The notes below the pieces were generated by a model. That model worked only from the letters and a program-made list of their open reading frames with translations. It made no database searches and was not told where the DNA came from. Made by a program: the position numbers and the translations under genes. Below are positions 25,637-35,093 of a stretch of 64,000 bases of DNA, piece by piece. The stretch's first letter is position 1; each line of letters begins with the position of its first letter. Source of the DNA: an uncultured Eggerthella sp. (lineage in GTDB: Bacteria > Actinomycetota > Coriobacteriia > Coriobacteriales > Eggerthellaceae); NCBI GenBank assembly GCA_937998355.1, contig CALLDI010000007.1, positions 62,001-126,000 on the forward strand. Direction: 5' to 3'.

Positions 25637-26623
25637 TTACAGCATGTGAGCGCGCAGGTCCGCATCGCTTTCAGCCGAAAGATATGCCGGCGGGATGTCG
25701 AAGATGGTCTTGCAACCGGTCATGCCCTCTTCGCTCATGCGATGAGCTGCGCGTGCGCACGCCACGAGCACGCTGCCCGTGAATTCCGGGTTGGAGTCGA
25801 GCTTCAGCGAGAACTCGATGACATGCTTGTTCTCCTTGTCGGCACCCGTCGCACCCGTGCGGATGACCGAACCGCCGTGCGGAATGCCCTTATGATCGCG
25901 GTCGAGCTCTTCCTGAGAGATGAACGTGACCGTGGTGTCGTAATCGGAGAAGTAGTTCGGCATCTCGACGATGGCTTTCTCGATAGCTGCCAGATCGGCG
26001 CCTTCTTCAGCGACGACGAAGCACTCGCGCGTGTGCTTTTCGCGCGTGGTCAGCTCAGGATTCTCGCCCTTGCGCACCGACTCGAGCGCTGCGGGAACCG
26101 GCACGGTGTACTGACGCGCATCGACCACGCCCGGCACGCGACGGATCGCGTCGGAGTGGCCCTGCGAAACGCCACGACCCCAGAAGGTGTAATCCGCGCC
26201 CTCGGGCAAGATGCAGTTCGCGTACAGACGCGCGACCGAGAACATGCCCGGATCCCAACCGACCGAGATGACGCCCACCTTGCCTGCCGCCTTGGCAGCC
26301 GCATCGACCGCGGCGAAATGCTGCGGGATGTTGGCATGCGTGTCGAAGGAGTCGACCACGTTGAAGAGCTTCGCATATTCAGGAGTCTGCTCGGGCAGGT
26401 CGGTCGCACTGCCGCCACCCAGCACCAGCACGTCGATCTTGTCGGCATGATCCGCGATGTCGTTCACGGAGTAGACCGGAACCCCCGCCGTGAGCGGCGT
26501 GATGGAAGACGGATCGCGGCGAGAGAAGATCGCCACCAGTTCGATATCGTCGTTCTGGCGTGCCGCTAGTTCAACGCCCTTGCCCAAATTGCCGTATCCA
26601 AGAATGCCGATACGCGTCTTCAT
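25637..26623 (-). CDS. ddh: meso-Diaminopimelate dehydrogenase
   Basis: 328 residues. NADPH-dependent reductive amination of tetrahydrodipicolinate straight to meso-DAP, bypassing the succinylase or acetylase routes. The Rossmann motif GILGYGNLG is at residues 6-14. VLGGGSATDLPEQ, SFDTHANIP, SVGWDPGMFS and the GRGVSQGHS substrate segment are all typical. A single-gene lysine and peptidoglycan shortcut. The start is supported by GGAGGTCACA. Confidence 0.95.
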   Translation of the reverse strand: MKTRIGILGYGNLGKGVELAARQNDDIELVAIFSRRDPSSITPLTAGVPVYSVNDIADHADKIDVLVLGGGSATDLPEQTPEYAKLFNVVDSFDTHANIPQHFAAVDAAAKAAGKVGVISVGWDPGMFSVARLYANCILPEGADYTFWGRGVSQGHSDAIRRVPGVVDARQYTVPVPAALESVRKGENPELTTREKHTRECFVVAEEGADLAAIEKAIVEMPNYFSDYDTTVTFISQEELDRDHKGIPHGGSVIRTGATGADKENKHVIEFSLKLDSNPEFTGSVLVACARAAHRMSEEGMTGCKTIFDIPPAYLSAESDADLRAHML

Positions 26624-26863
26624 CAGTGTGACCTCCCGTTATTTCGTTCAAGTTCAGCTGTTCGGCCGCCTGTGCGGATGCACGGGGCCCAAGCTTCAAG
26701 AATCAGCATAACAGGTTTGCGCTCGTTCAAGGTTTCGTGTGTGTTACGCCTTTCGAACATGTCGATTATTCGGTCTTTCGGTAGCGTGAGCGCGCCTCTT
26801 CTATAATCGAAGGCGAACGATACGACCGTCCTCGAAACGACGCACACAAAAAAGGAAGAAACC

Positions 26864-29770
26864 ATGGATCTCACCCCCGGAACGAAGCAGTTCGGCTTCA
26901 CCATCGAAACCCACGAAGACCTGCCCGAGATCGACGGCACCGCGACCGTCATGCGTCACGAAAGCGGCGCCCGCCTGCTCTATCTGGCCAACGACGACAA
27001 CGACAAAGCGTTCTCGATCGGCTTCAAGACGCCGCCCGTGAACGACACCGGCGTCTTCCACATCCTCGAACATTCCGTGCTGTGCGGCTCGGACAAGTTC
27101 CCCGTGAAAGAGCCGTTCGTCAACCTGCTCAAGAGCTCGATGCAGACCTTCCTGAACGCGATGACCTTCGCGGACAAGACCGTCTATCCCGCGTCGAGCA
27201 CGAACGAGAAGGACCTGATGAACCTCATGGACGTGTATCTTGATGCCGTCTTGCATCCGGCCATCTACCAGCGCAAAGCCATCTTCGAACAAGAAGGTTG
27301 GCATTACGAGCTCGAAAACGCCGAGGCGCCGCTCACGTACAACGGCGTCGTGTTCAACGAGATGAAGGGCGTGATGTCCGATCCCGACAACGTGCTCTAC
27401 GATGCGCTGCAGGCGGCGCTCTTCCCCGACACCGCCTATCGCTTCGAATCGGGCGGCCTGCCCAGCGCCATCCCCGATCTGACCTACGAAGATTTCCTCG
27501 ACAACCACGCGCGCCACTATCGCCTGGACAACAGCTATATCACGCTCTATGGCAACCTGAACATCGATACCGTGCTCGCATTCCTCGATGCGAACTATCT
27601 TTCTGCGGCTGCAGATGAAGCTGCGCGCGCGAACGCTGGCGCGCCGAATCCGCTGCGCTCCCAAGCGCCCGTCGAGGCCCTAGACGTGGTCGTCGAGATG
27701 AACACCTCGCCCGAGAACGCGTGCGCGGGACTGGGCTACGTGATCGGTACCGCCGCCGACCACGAGCGCATCATCGCGGTCGACATCCTCATGGATGCGC
27801 TGATGGGCAGCAACGAGGCCCCGTTGAAGAAGGCGCTCTTGGAGGCAGGATTCGCAGGCGATGTGTTCGACTACATGAACAAGTCGATCCTGCAACCATT
27901 CCTGCTGATCGAGGCCAAGGGCATCCAACCTCAGAAGGCTCAGGAATTCCAGGCGTGCGTGGAAGAGAACGCTCGCGCGCTCATGAAGGCCGGCATCGAC
28001 AAGCAACTGATCGAAGGCGCGATCGCGCACGCAGAATTCGTGATGCGCGAGGGCGATTTCGGCACGTCGACCGGCGTCGTGCTGGCCATCAATGCGCTCT
28101 CTGCGTGGCTCTACGACGATACGATGGCTATCGATCCGCTGCGCTACGAGAGCATCTTCGCGGGTTTGCGCGAGAAGCTCGAGACCGACTATTTCGAACG
28201 CCTGCTCGAAGAAATACTGCTGGACAACGACCACCGCGCACTCGTGGAGGTCGTGCCCGTCGACGCCGAGTCTTCCGAGGAAGCCGAGCGGCTCGCCACC
28301 ATCAAGAGCACGCTCGATAGCGCCCAGATCGAGGCTATCATCGCTGAGGCTGAAGAACTGCACCGCATTCAGATGGAACCCGACAGCCCCGAGGCGCTGG
28401 CTACCCTGCCACTGCTCGAGCTCTCCGACATCGCGGCGGCACCCACGGAAGCAGCATGGCGCCTCGACGAATCCATGCCGCAGCGTTGCCTCGTTCATGA
28501 AGTCACGACACATGGCATCGACTATCTTTCTTACTACTTCACGCTCGATCGCGTGCGCTTCGACGAGCTGCCGTACGTGTCGCTACTGTCGATCCTGCTC
28601 GGCAAGCTCGACACGGCGCACTATACCGCCGCTGACCTCGACACGCTCACGCAGCTCTATCTAGGTCGCCTGCGTTTTTCGGCGACCACGTACGAGAGCG
28701 AAACTGCGCCGCAAGGCATCGTGCCGCAGTTCATCGTCGCGACGAGCGCGCTTTCGAAGAATGTCGATCATGCGGTCATGATCCCGCAGGAGATCTGGGC
28801 GCACACCAAGTTCAACGATCCCGAACGCATCAAGACGATCCTGCTCCAGCAGCGCATCGGCATGGAACAGAACTTCAGCGCCATGGGTCACACGAGCGCA
28901 CTGGCGCGCGTGGCGGCTGGCCTCACGCATGCGGGCAAACTGCTCGACCAGCTCTCCGGCGTGGACTTCTACCATTTCCTATGCGACCTGCTCGACCACT
29001 TCGACGAACGCGCCGATGCGCTGGTCGCGACGCTCGCAGACCTTGTGAAACGCATCTTCACCGACGACATGATCGTGAGCTTCGCAGGCCCCGAAGAAGA
29101 CCTTGCGCGCATCTGGGAAGCAGGCGGATCGTTCGAGTTGGCGCCCTGCGATACGGATGAAGCACGTGCGCTCGTCGTTCCCGATCCCGTCGCGAAGAAC
29201 GAGGCCTTCATCGTCCCGAGCGATGTCTGCTACGTGGGCGCTGGCACGAATCGCACGGCCATCGGGGCGGTGCCATTCGACGGCGTGACCAACATCGTCA
29301 CGCGTGCGCTGTCGTTCGACTACCTTTGGAACGAGGTGCGCGTGAAGGGCGGCGCGTACGGCGCTGGCTACAAGGCCACCCGCACGGGTACCATCATGTT
29401 CTATTCGTTCCGCGATCCGAATCTCGACAGCACTGTCGCCATCTACAACGGCACGGGGGCGTGGCTCACGGACTTCGATCCGAGCGAAGCGGAACTGCGC
29501 GGCTACATCATCAGCGCGGTCGCTTCCTACGATGCGCCGCTCAAACCGCGTGCGCTGGTCGCGCGCCAAGACAGCATGTATTTCTCGAGCTTGCCCGCCG
29601 ACTGGCGCGAAACGCTGCGTGCGCAGATGCTCGACACCACCATCGAGGAGATCCGTTCGCGTGGAGCAGCACTCGAGAACCTTGACGAGCACGAGATCAT
29701 CTGCGTGTTCGGCAACAAGGAGAAGATCGAAGCATCGAAGCTCGACCTTGCCGTCGAGACGTTGTATTAG
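26864..29770 (+). CDS. M16C metallopeptidase, presequence-protease-like
   Basis: 968 residues, the size of the Cym1/PreP subgroup of insulinase-type peptidases. The inverted zinc motif is HILEH (His66, Glu69, His70), followed by GSDKFPVKEPF and the downstream Glu-containing NEMKGVMSDP. It contains two N-terminal and two inactive C-terminal M16 domains. There is no signal peptide, so it is probably cytosolic and degrades short peptides. It starts after an AAAGGAAGAAACC site and is monocistronic. Confidence 0.94.
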   Translation: MDLTPGTKQFGFTIETHEDLPEIDGTATVMRHESGARLLYLANDDNDKAFSIGFKTPPVNDTGVFHILEHSVLCGSDKFPVKEPFVNLLKSSMQTFLNAMTFADKTVYPASSTNEKDLMNLMDVYLDAVLHPAIYQRKAIFEQEGWHYELENAEAPLTYNGVVFNEMKGVMSDPDNVLYDALQAALFPDTAYRFESGGLPSAIPDLTYEDFLDNHARHYRLDNSYITLYGNLNIDTVLAFLDANYLSAAADEAARANAGAPNPLRSQAPVEALDVVVEMNTSPENACAGLGYVIGTAADHERIIAVDILMDALMGSNEAPLKKALLEAGFAGDVFDYMNKSILQPFLLIEAKGIQPQKAQEFQACVEENARALMKAGIDKQLIEGAIAHAEFVMREGDFGTSTGVVLAINALSAWLYDDTMAIDPLRYESIFAGLREKLETDYFERLLEEILLDNDHRALVEVVPVDAESSEEAERLATIKSTLDSAQIEAIIAEAEELHRIQMEPDSPEALATLPLLELSDIAAAPTEAAWRLDESMPQRCLVHEVTTHGIDYLSYYFTLDRVRFDELPYVSLLSILLGKLDTAHYTAADLDTLTQLYLGRLRFSATTYESETAPQGIVPQFIVATSALSKNVDHAVMIPQEIWAHTKFNDPERIKTILLQQRIGMEQNFSAMGHTSALARVAAGLTHAGKLLDQLSGVDFYHFLCDLLDHFDERADALVATLADLVKRIFTDDMIVSFAGPEEDLARIWEAGGSFELAPCDTDEARALVVPDPVAKNEAFIVPSDVCYVGAGTNRTAIGAVPFDGVTNIVTRALSFDYLWNEVRVKGGAYGAGYKATRTGTIMFYSFRDPNLDSTVAIYNGTGAWLTDFDPSEAELRGYIISAVASYDAPLKPRALVARQDSMYFSSLPADWRETLRAQMLDTTIEEIRSRGAALENLDEHEIICVFGNKEKIEASKLDLAVETLY

Positions 29771-29781
29771 CTTGAGGCAAC

Positions 29782-29908
29782 CGTTCGACCAGCCCCCGAA
29801 GCTCTCGCGAGACAGCGTCGCTCGTTCGAACTAACTTCGCTTCGCAAAGTGGATTTCGAACTTCGCTTTGGCTCAGTCTCGCTGCGAACTTCGTTGGCTG
29901 GTCGAACG
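29782..29908. repeat. Family A inverted-repeat element, copy A2
   Basis: Arms of 13 bases (29782-29794, 29896-29908; CGTTCGACCAGCC) are perfect. The core contains TCGAACTAACTTCGCTTCGC, AAAGTGGATTTC and CGCTTTGGCTCAGTC and is more diverged at its ends than A1 and A3. It sits 12 bases after the M16C stop. Confidence 0.7.
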
Positions 29909-29929
29909 ACCGCAACAAGAAACGAATCG

Positions 29930-29960
29930 TTGACGGTTAATTCGCTGGCCGTTTTATGCT
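29930..29960 (+). promoter_or_regulatory. Candidate promoter of the Ala/Pro-rich membrane protein gene
   Basis: TTGACG (29930-29935) and TATGCT (29955-29960) with a 19-base spacer. TAGGAGG at 29981 is the ribosome-binding site. Confidence 0.45.
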
Positions 29961-29991
29961 TTAATCTTTATGCAAAGCATTAGGAGGATAC

Positions 29992-30921
29992 ATGAACGTT
30001 CTAACCAAGAATCAGAAGGTCGTGAAAGGCCTGAGCATCGCCGAGATCGTCGTTTCGGCCATCGCGCTCGTATTCAGCATCATCGTCATCGTCGGCATGA
30101 TGGGCACGATCGCAACGCTCAATGAGTACATCGATTATTATTCTGCTTATAGCTACTACAGCTACTACGTGTCCGACGATCTTGAAGAGCTCTACGCAGC
30201 GGCCGCGGCAGCTACCGCCGTGCTCGTGCTGGCAGTCATCGCGCTCATCGCAAGCGCGTTCCAGCTGTTCACCGCTATCTATACGTTCATGAACTATCAG
30301 AAGGCAGCGAAGCTCAAGACCCTGTTCGTGCTCTCGATCATCGCTGCTGCCACCTGCGTCATCTACGGTGGCCTCATCCAGTTGGCGCTCTTCGTCATCT
30401 GCACGGTGTTCATCCACAAGCTCCGTAAAGAGCCCCTCGCAGGCGCTCCTGCCGTAGCCGCCCCGGCGGCTGCAGCTCCCGTTACTGTGCCCGCTCCAGC
30501 ACCAGCACCTGCTCCTGCGCCTGTTGCTGCCGCGCCCGCACCGGCACCCCAGCCAACGGCCGCACCTGCAACCCCAGTACCGCCCGCACCGCCGGCCCCT
30601 GGCGCGACCCCCGCTGCCGTAGCAACGCCTGTTGCTGCAGCCGATCCTGCATCTGCCCCCGCTGCAACCCCCGAGCCTACTGCTGTTCCTGACGAAACCG
30701 TACGCGAAGTCGAAGAGCAGCTCGATGCCGAACTCACGGAAGCCATCGCAGAAGAGAACGCGGCTGATGCGCAGGCTGAGGCGCTGGGCGATGCGATCGC
30801 TGAAAAGGAGATCGATCAGGCAGTGAACGGCGCGAAGGAAGGCGAGACCGACGTTATCACCGAGGTCATCGCGACCGAGGCCGTTGCTGAAGTGACCAAC
30901 GACAAGAAGGACGAAGCCTAA
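29992..30921 (+). CDS. Membrane protein with Ala/Pro-rich tail
   Basis: 309 residues. Three or four hydrophobic helices lie in the first 145 residues: one at about 15-42, a Tyr/Ser-rich external loop (SAYSYYSYYVSDD), then helices at about 69-100 and 108-140. A cytoplasmic or extracellular Ala-Pro repeat tail of about 90 residues (PAPAPAPAPAP) follows, then an acidic helical end. No enzymatic motif. The Ala-Pro tail could be a spacer through the wall. A terminator follows. Family not recognised. Confidence 0.8.
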   Translation: MNVLTKNQKVVKGLSIAEIVVSAIALVFSIIVIVGMMGTIATLNEYIDYYSAYSYYSYYVSDDLEELYAAAAAATAVLVLAVIALIASAFQLFTAIYTFMNYQKAAKLKTLFVLSIIAAATCVIYGGLIQLALFVICTVFIHKLRKEPLAGAPAVAAPAAAAPVTVPAPAPAPAPAPVAAAPAPAPQPTAAPATPVPPAPPAPGATPAAVATPVAAADPASAPAATPEPTAVPDETVREVEEQLDAELTEAIAEENAADAQAEALGDAIAEKEIDQAVNGAKEGETDVITEVIATEAVAEVTNDKKDEA

Positions 30922-30951
30922 GCATCCATCCTTCGAACGAACCGACCATCG

Positions 30952-30976
30952 AAAGAGCTCCGCAAGGAGCTCTTTT
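30952..30976 (+). terminator. Intrinsic terminator
   Basis: AAAGAGCTCCGCAAGGAGCTCTTTT hairpin with T-tract about 30 bases after the membrane protein stop. Confidence 0.9.
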
Positions 30977-31313
30977 CTTTTGCGAAAACCGACTTATTCA
31001 TCGGCATTCCCAAGAGGCAAAACAGTTCATATTATCGTGGAGATCCATCCATGAAGTTATTTGCAGCGAGTTTGCAGCGATAAGGGAGATTTCTGCAAGA
31101 GATTTCCGTTCGTATGCACAAAATGGTGCTATCTGAGGTGGTTTAGGCTTTCATCCGATCAATTACGGTCCCGTTGCGGGACAAAACACCAGTTCAGCTT
31201 TTCCCGCCACATTCGAACGTGTATATAACCGCAATTTTCTTGCAAAAAACTGCATTTTCGCTGCAAAGCACTCAGTTCATGATATGTTTATTCGCAGATT
31301 GACGCGTATGCAT
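30977..31313. other. A/T-rich intergenic region upstream of thiS leader
   Basis: About 340 bases without a gene. It has a tandem TTTGCAGCGA at 31060-31069 and 31071-31080, and further TGCAA/TTGCA words near 31096 and 31241-31266, which may be binding sites. No TPP riboswitch consensus is visible. Confidence 0.45.
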
Positions 31314-31362
31314 CATGAAGGGGCTCACCACCTTCGGTGGGGTTTCTTCATGGTGCTTTTTT
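31314..31362 (+). terminator. Strong hairpin with T-tract before thiS, possible attenuator
   Basis: Arms CATGAAG (31314-31320) and CTTCATG (31346-31352) extend an inner CACC/GGTG stem with a TTC loop, and six Ts follow at 31357-31362. It sits 100 bases before thiS with no upstream gene on this strand nearer than 30921, which already has its own terminator, so it may act as an attenuator of the thi operon. Confidence 0.6.
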
Positions 31363-31461
31363 ATTGGTCGCACGCGATCGAGCGTCGTTGTAAGGACGAC
31401 CGAAAAATGTCCTGAACCAGAGAGCGTGCATGACCGCGAAGAAAGGAAGAGAGGTGAGCAC

Positions 31462-31659
31462 ATGATCATCGTGAATGGCGAGCAGGTCGAATTCGTCGAG
31501 AACACGACCGTGGCCGATCTTGTCGCAGCCCTCGGGTTGGAGCGCTCACGCGTGGCGGTCGAGCTGAACGGCGATATCGTCGCTCGCGCTACGTTCGACG
31601 ATACGCTGCTTCACGACGACGATAAGGTCGAGATCGTTCACTTCGTAGGAGGCGGCTAA
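31462..31659 (+). CDS. thiS: Sulfur carrier protein ThiS
   Basis: 65 residues ending in the Gly-Gly tail (VGGG) that is adenylated by ThiF and carries thiocarboxylate sulfur for thiazole formation. The start IIVNGEQ is typical. I chose the ATG at 31462 because it follows GAGGTG and gives normal length; the frame is open 49 codons further upstream through the hairpin, which is not coding. It overlaps thiF by one base. Confidence 0.93.
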   Translation: MIIVNGEQVEFVENTTVADLVAALGLERSRVAVELNGDIVARATFDDTLLHDDDKVEIVHFVGGG

Positions 31660-32315
31660 TGAACGCGCCCGCGAACGAACTTTCCTGCTCGCGCGAAGAG
31701 TTCGAGGCAGCACTGGCTGCACGACATGGCGAGGAAAACCAGCGAAAGCTCGCGCGCGCTCGTGTGGGCGTTGCAGGATTAGGCGGCCTCGGGTCTGCCG
31801 TTTCGTTCCATCTTGCACGCCTCGGCGTCGGCACGCTCGTGCTGGTCGATCTCGACAACGTCGACCTGACGAACCTGCACCGTCAACAATACGCGCTCGC
31901 GCATCTAGGCATGCCTAAGACCGAAGCGCTCGCGTCGCAGCTGAGCGTGATCAATCCATTCATCACGCTCGAAACTCATCAGGTGAAGGTCGACGAGGCG
32001 AATGCGGTCGAGCTGTTCGAGGGTTGCGACGTCGTGGTCGAGGCGTTCGACCGACCTGATCAGAAGGCGATGTTGATCGAGACGCTGCTCGGATTTCTGC
32101 CCGATGCGAAGATCGTGAGCGGATCGGGCATGGCGGGCATGGATTCAGCCAACACCATCGCGACGAAGCATGCGTTCGGGAACTTGTATCTCTGCGGTGA
32201 TGGATCGAGCGATGTGGCGGATGCTGGAACGCTCGTTAGTCCGCGCGTTGGTGTTTGCGCTGGGCATGAGGCGAACATGGTGTTGCGGCTGCTCTTAGGT
32301 GAGAGGGAGCCATGA
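31659..32315 (+). CDS. thiF: ThiS adenylyltransferase ThiF, short form
   Basis: 218 residues of the E1-like fold. The ATP motif GLGGLGS is at residues 40-46 with LVDLDNVDLTNLHRQ after it. It lacks the zinc CxxC pair of long ThiF/MoeB proteins, like the short clostridial type. It activates the ThiS C-terminus. TAATG coupling to thiS. Element C1 separates it from thiG, starting 2 bases after its stop. Confidence 0.92.
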   Translation: MNAPANELSCSREEFEAALAARHGEENQRKLARARVGVAGLGGLGSAVSFHLARLGVGTLVLVDLDNVDLTNLHRQQYALAHLGMPKTEALASQLSVINPFITLETHQVKVDEANAVELFEGCDVVVEAFDRPDQKAMLIETLLGFLPDAKIVSGSGMAGMDSANTIATKHAFGNLYLCGDGSSDVADAGTLVSPRVGVCAGHEANMVLRLLLGEREP

Positions 32316-32316
32316 T

Positions 32317-32440
32317 GAATATTTTGGGAGGAGATAAGGGGGCATGCTCCTACAGCTGCTCGCTTACGGTTAACGAAGAGTTACGGCCAACCGCGGCTGC
32401 GCAAGCGGATCATACCCCCTCATCTCCTCCCAAAATATTC
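32317..32440. repeat. Family C inverted-repeat element, copy C1
   Basis: Arms of 30 bases (32317-32346, 32411-32440; starting GAATATTTTGGGAGGAGAT) match with two transitions. The core runs from CCTACAGCTGCTCGCTTACG to GGCTGCGCAAGCGG and can itself fold. It interrupts an otherwise tightly packed thi operon. No open frame. Confidence 0.8.
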
Positions 32441-32477
32441 AGCGTGAACAAAAGATCGAAAAAGCAAAGGAACTGAT

Positions 32478-33248
32478 ATGGATACTAAGGATCCGCTTAT
32501 TCTGGGTGGGAAGGCGTTTGGGTCGCGATTCATCTTGGGGTCGGGGAAGTATTCGCTCGACCTGGTGGAAGCGGCCATCCAACATGCTGGCGCGCAGATC
32601 ATCACGCTCGCGCTTCGTCGCGCGAACTCCGAGACCGACTCGATCCTCGAGCACATTCCCGATAACGTGACGCTGTTGCCCAACACCTCGGGTGCGCGCA
32701 ACGCGGAAGAGGCGGTACGCATCGCGCGCCTTGCGCGTGAGCTCGGCTGCGGCGACTTCGTGAAGATCGAGATCATGCGCGACTCGAAATATCTTCTGCC
32801 CGACAACTTCGAGACCATCAAGGCCACCGACATCCTCGCGAACGAAGGTTTCGTTGTACTACCGTACATGTATCCCGACCTGAATGTCGCGCGCGACCTG
32901 GTCGAGGCGGGTGCGGCTGCCGTGATGCCACTGGGTTCGCCCATCGGCTCGAACAAAGGCCTCGCCACCCGCGACTTCATCCAGATCCTGATCGATGAGA
33001 TCGATGCGCCCATCATCGTGGACGCCGGCATCGGCCGTCCTTCGCAAGCTGCTGAAGCCATGGAGATGGGAGCGGCTGCCGTGATGGCGAACACTGCGAT
33101 CGCGACCGCAGGCGATGTGGCTGCTATGGCGCACGCCTTCAAGCTTGCCATCGAGGCAGGTCGCGAGGCGTATCTTGCAGGCCTCGGCCGCGTGGTCGAA
33201 AAGGGCGCGGTCGCGTCCTCCCCGCTCACGGGATTCCTGGAGGACTGA
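32478..33248 (+). CDS. thiG: Thiazole synthase ThiG
   Basis: 256 residues, a TIM barrel. The Schiff-base Lys96 is in FVKIEI. Substrate motifs LRRAN and the late phosphate site GIGRPSQAAEAMEMGA are present. It forms the thiazole phosphate from DXP, ThiS thiocarboxylate and dehydroglycine. It overlaps thiH by one base (TGATG). Confidence 0.96.
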   Translation: MDTKDPLILGGKAFGSRFILGSGKYSLDLVEAAIQHAGAQIITLALRRANSETDSILEHIPDNVTLLPNTSGARNAEEAVRIARLARELGCGDFVKIEIMRDSKYLLPDNFETIKATDILANEGFVVLPYMYPDLNVARDLVEAGAAAVMPLGSPIGSNKGLATRDFIQILIDEIDAPIIVDAGIGRPSQAAEAMEMGAAAVMANTAIATAGDVAAMAHAFKLAIEAGREAYLAGLGRVVEKGAVASSPLTGFLED

Positions 33249-34453
33249 TGAGCAAGAAGATCGCAGAACACCAGCCCATGGAGGGCATCACTGTCTTCGA
33301 AGTCGAGAACAAGATCGACCATCTGGCCTATCTGCCCGACATGGAGCAGATCGATCCTTCCATCCGCCATCAGGTCGAAGAGGCGTTCGCCACGTACGAT
33401 CCCGAAGCCTTCACCGCCGCCGATGTGGAAGCCGCACTGAAAGCCGACCCGGTCACACCCCGCGATTTCGCCGCGCTGCTTTCCCCCGCTGCCGAGCCCT
33501 ATCTCGAGCAGATGGCGCAGCGCGCACGCGCCGAGAAGCGCCGCTTCTTCGGCGACAACGTCTACCTCTTCACTCCCATCTATCTGGCGAACTACTGCGA
33601 GAACTACTGCATCTATTGCGGTTTCAACTGCCACAACAAGATCCGTCGTGCGCAGCTCGACGCTGAAGCGATCGAAGCGGAGATGGCAGCCATCGCGCAG
33701 AGCGGGCTCGAAGAGATTCTCATCCTGACCGGCGAGAGCCGCACGAAGAGCACTGTCGAATACATCGGCGAGGCATGCAAGATCGCGTCGAAATACTTCA
33801 AGAACGTCGGTCTCGAGGTCTATCCGATGAATTCCGATGAGTATGCTCACCTGCGCGAATGCGGCGCTGATTACGTGACCGTCTTCCAAGAGACCTACGA
33901 TCCCGACCGCTACGAAGAACTGCATCTTGCCGGCCACAAGCGCGTGTTCCCCTATCGCCTCGAAGCGCAGGAACGCGCGCTCATGGGCGGCATGCGCGGT
34001 GTCGCTTTCGCAGCGCTTCTGGGGCTCGCCGATTTTCGTCGCGACGCATTCGCAACGGGCATGCATGCCTACCTTCTACAGAAGAAGTACCCCCATGCCG
34101 AGATCTCGTTCTCGTGTCCGCGTCTGCGCCCCATCACCAACAACGACCAGATCAACCCGCATGATGTGCACGAGCGCCAACTGCTGCAGGTCATGTGCGC
34201 TTATCGCATCTTCCTGCCCTTCGCGGGCATGACCATCTCGACGCGCGAGCGCGAAGGGTTCCGCAACAACGTGATCGACATCGCCGCGACCAAGATCTCA
34301 GCCGGCGTGTCGACCGGCATCGGCGGCCATGAAGGCGAAGAGCAAGGCGACGACCAATTCGAGATCGCCGATGGACGTACGGTCGACGAAGTGGTGAGCG
34401 CCATCCGCGAACGCGGGCTGCAGCCCGTCATGAACGATTACGTCTATGTGTGA
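33248..34453 (+). CDS. thiH: 2-Iminoacetate synthase ThiH
   Basis: 401-residue radical SAM enzyme that cleaves tyrosine to dehydroglycine for ThiG. The cluster motif is CENYCIYC (Cys117, Cys121, Cys124), followed by GFNCHNKIRR. A C-terminal Cys-rich motif was not noted. The use of ThiH rather than the oxygen-dependent ThiO fits an anaerobe. Confidence 0.95.
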   Translation: MSKKIAEHQPMEGITVFEVENKIDHLAYLPDMEQIDPSIRHQVEEAFATYDPEAFTAADVEAALKADPVTPRDFAALLSPAAEPYLEQMAQRARAEKRRFFGDNVYLFTPIYLANYCENYCIYCGFNCHNKIRRAQLDAEAIEAEMAAIAQSGLEEILILTGESRTKSTVEYIGEACKIASKYFKNVGLEVYPMNSDEYAHLRECGADYVTVFQETYDPDRYEELHLAGHKRVFPYRLEAQERALMGGMRGVAFAALLGLADFRRDAFATGMHAYLLQKKYPHAEISFSCPRLRPITNNDQINPHDVHERQLLQVMCAYRIFLPFAGMTISTREREGFRNNVIDIAATKISAGVSTGIGGHEGEEQGDDQFEIADGRTVDEVVSAIRERGLQPVMNDYVYV

Positions 34454-34470
34454 GGAAGGTTGAACGAACC

Positions 34471-35076
34471 ATGCCGTTTTCGATCATCGCCATCACGAAT
34501 CGTGGACTATGCATCGAGCCGTTGCCTGCGCGCGTTGCGAAGTTGTGCGCCGCCGGTATCGATCGCGTGATCGTGCGCGAAAAGGATCTTTCCAAGCGCG
34601 AATACATCGCGTTGGCGCAAGAGATCCTGCATGAACTTCCTCCCGATCAGCGCGATAAGATCGTGGTGAACACCTTCGCGGACGTCGCGCAGGAACTCGG
34701 CATCCCGAACGTCCAACTTCCCCTGCCCGAACTGAACGACCATTCCGATTTCTCCCATGAATTCCACGAGGTGGGCGTGTCGGTCCACGGCGTATCCGAG
34801 GCGCTGCTCGCACAGAAGCTGGGTGCAGACTACCTGATCGCCGGGCACGTCTTCCCGACCGACTGCAAGGCAGATCTGGAACCGCGTGGACTCGAGTTTC
34901 TACGCAAGGTCTGCGACGCGGTGGCGGTGCCCGTCTATGCGATCGGCGGGATCGATGAAGACACGATCGCGCAGGTTCGCGATGCGGGAGCGGCAGGTGC
35001 CTGCCTGATGAGCAGCCTTATGCTGTGCGTGGACCCCGCCGAGAAGCTTCAACAGCTCCGCAGCGCTCTTCTATGA
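34471..35076 (+). CDS. thiE: Thiamine phosphate synthase ThiE or TenI-like protein
   Basis: 201 residues from the ATG at 34471. TIM-barrel family with VIVREKDLS, SVHG, and the phosphate-loop GHVFPTDCKADL then PRGLEFL. The pattern suits the ThiE/TenI superfamily; the operon context supports ThiE or a thiazole tautomerase. The ribosome-binding site AGGAAGG overlaps the thiH end. The 7 codons before this ATG are open, and a GTG overlapping the thiH stop is the alternative start. Neither thiC nor thiD is in the window. Confidence 0.85.
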   Translation: MPFSIIAITNRGLCIEPLPARVAKLCAAGIDRVIVREKDLSKREYIALAQEILHELPPDQRDKIVVNTFADVAQELGIPNVQLPLPELNDHSDFSHEFHEVGVSVHGVSEALLAQKLGADYLIAGHVFPTDCKADLEPRGLEFLRKVCDAVAVPVYAIGGIDEDTIAQVRDAGAAGACLMSSLMLCVDPAEKLQQLRSALL

Positions 35077-35093
35077 GAACCAGCGATCGTGTG

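Noticed and set aside
31315..31461. N-terminal extension of thiS or a leader peptide through the hairpin
   Set aside because: ThiS is complete from 31462 with a good ribosome-binding site; the upstream codons coincide with a hairpin and T-tract and are not ThiS-like.
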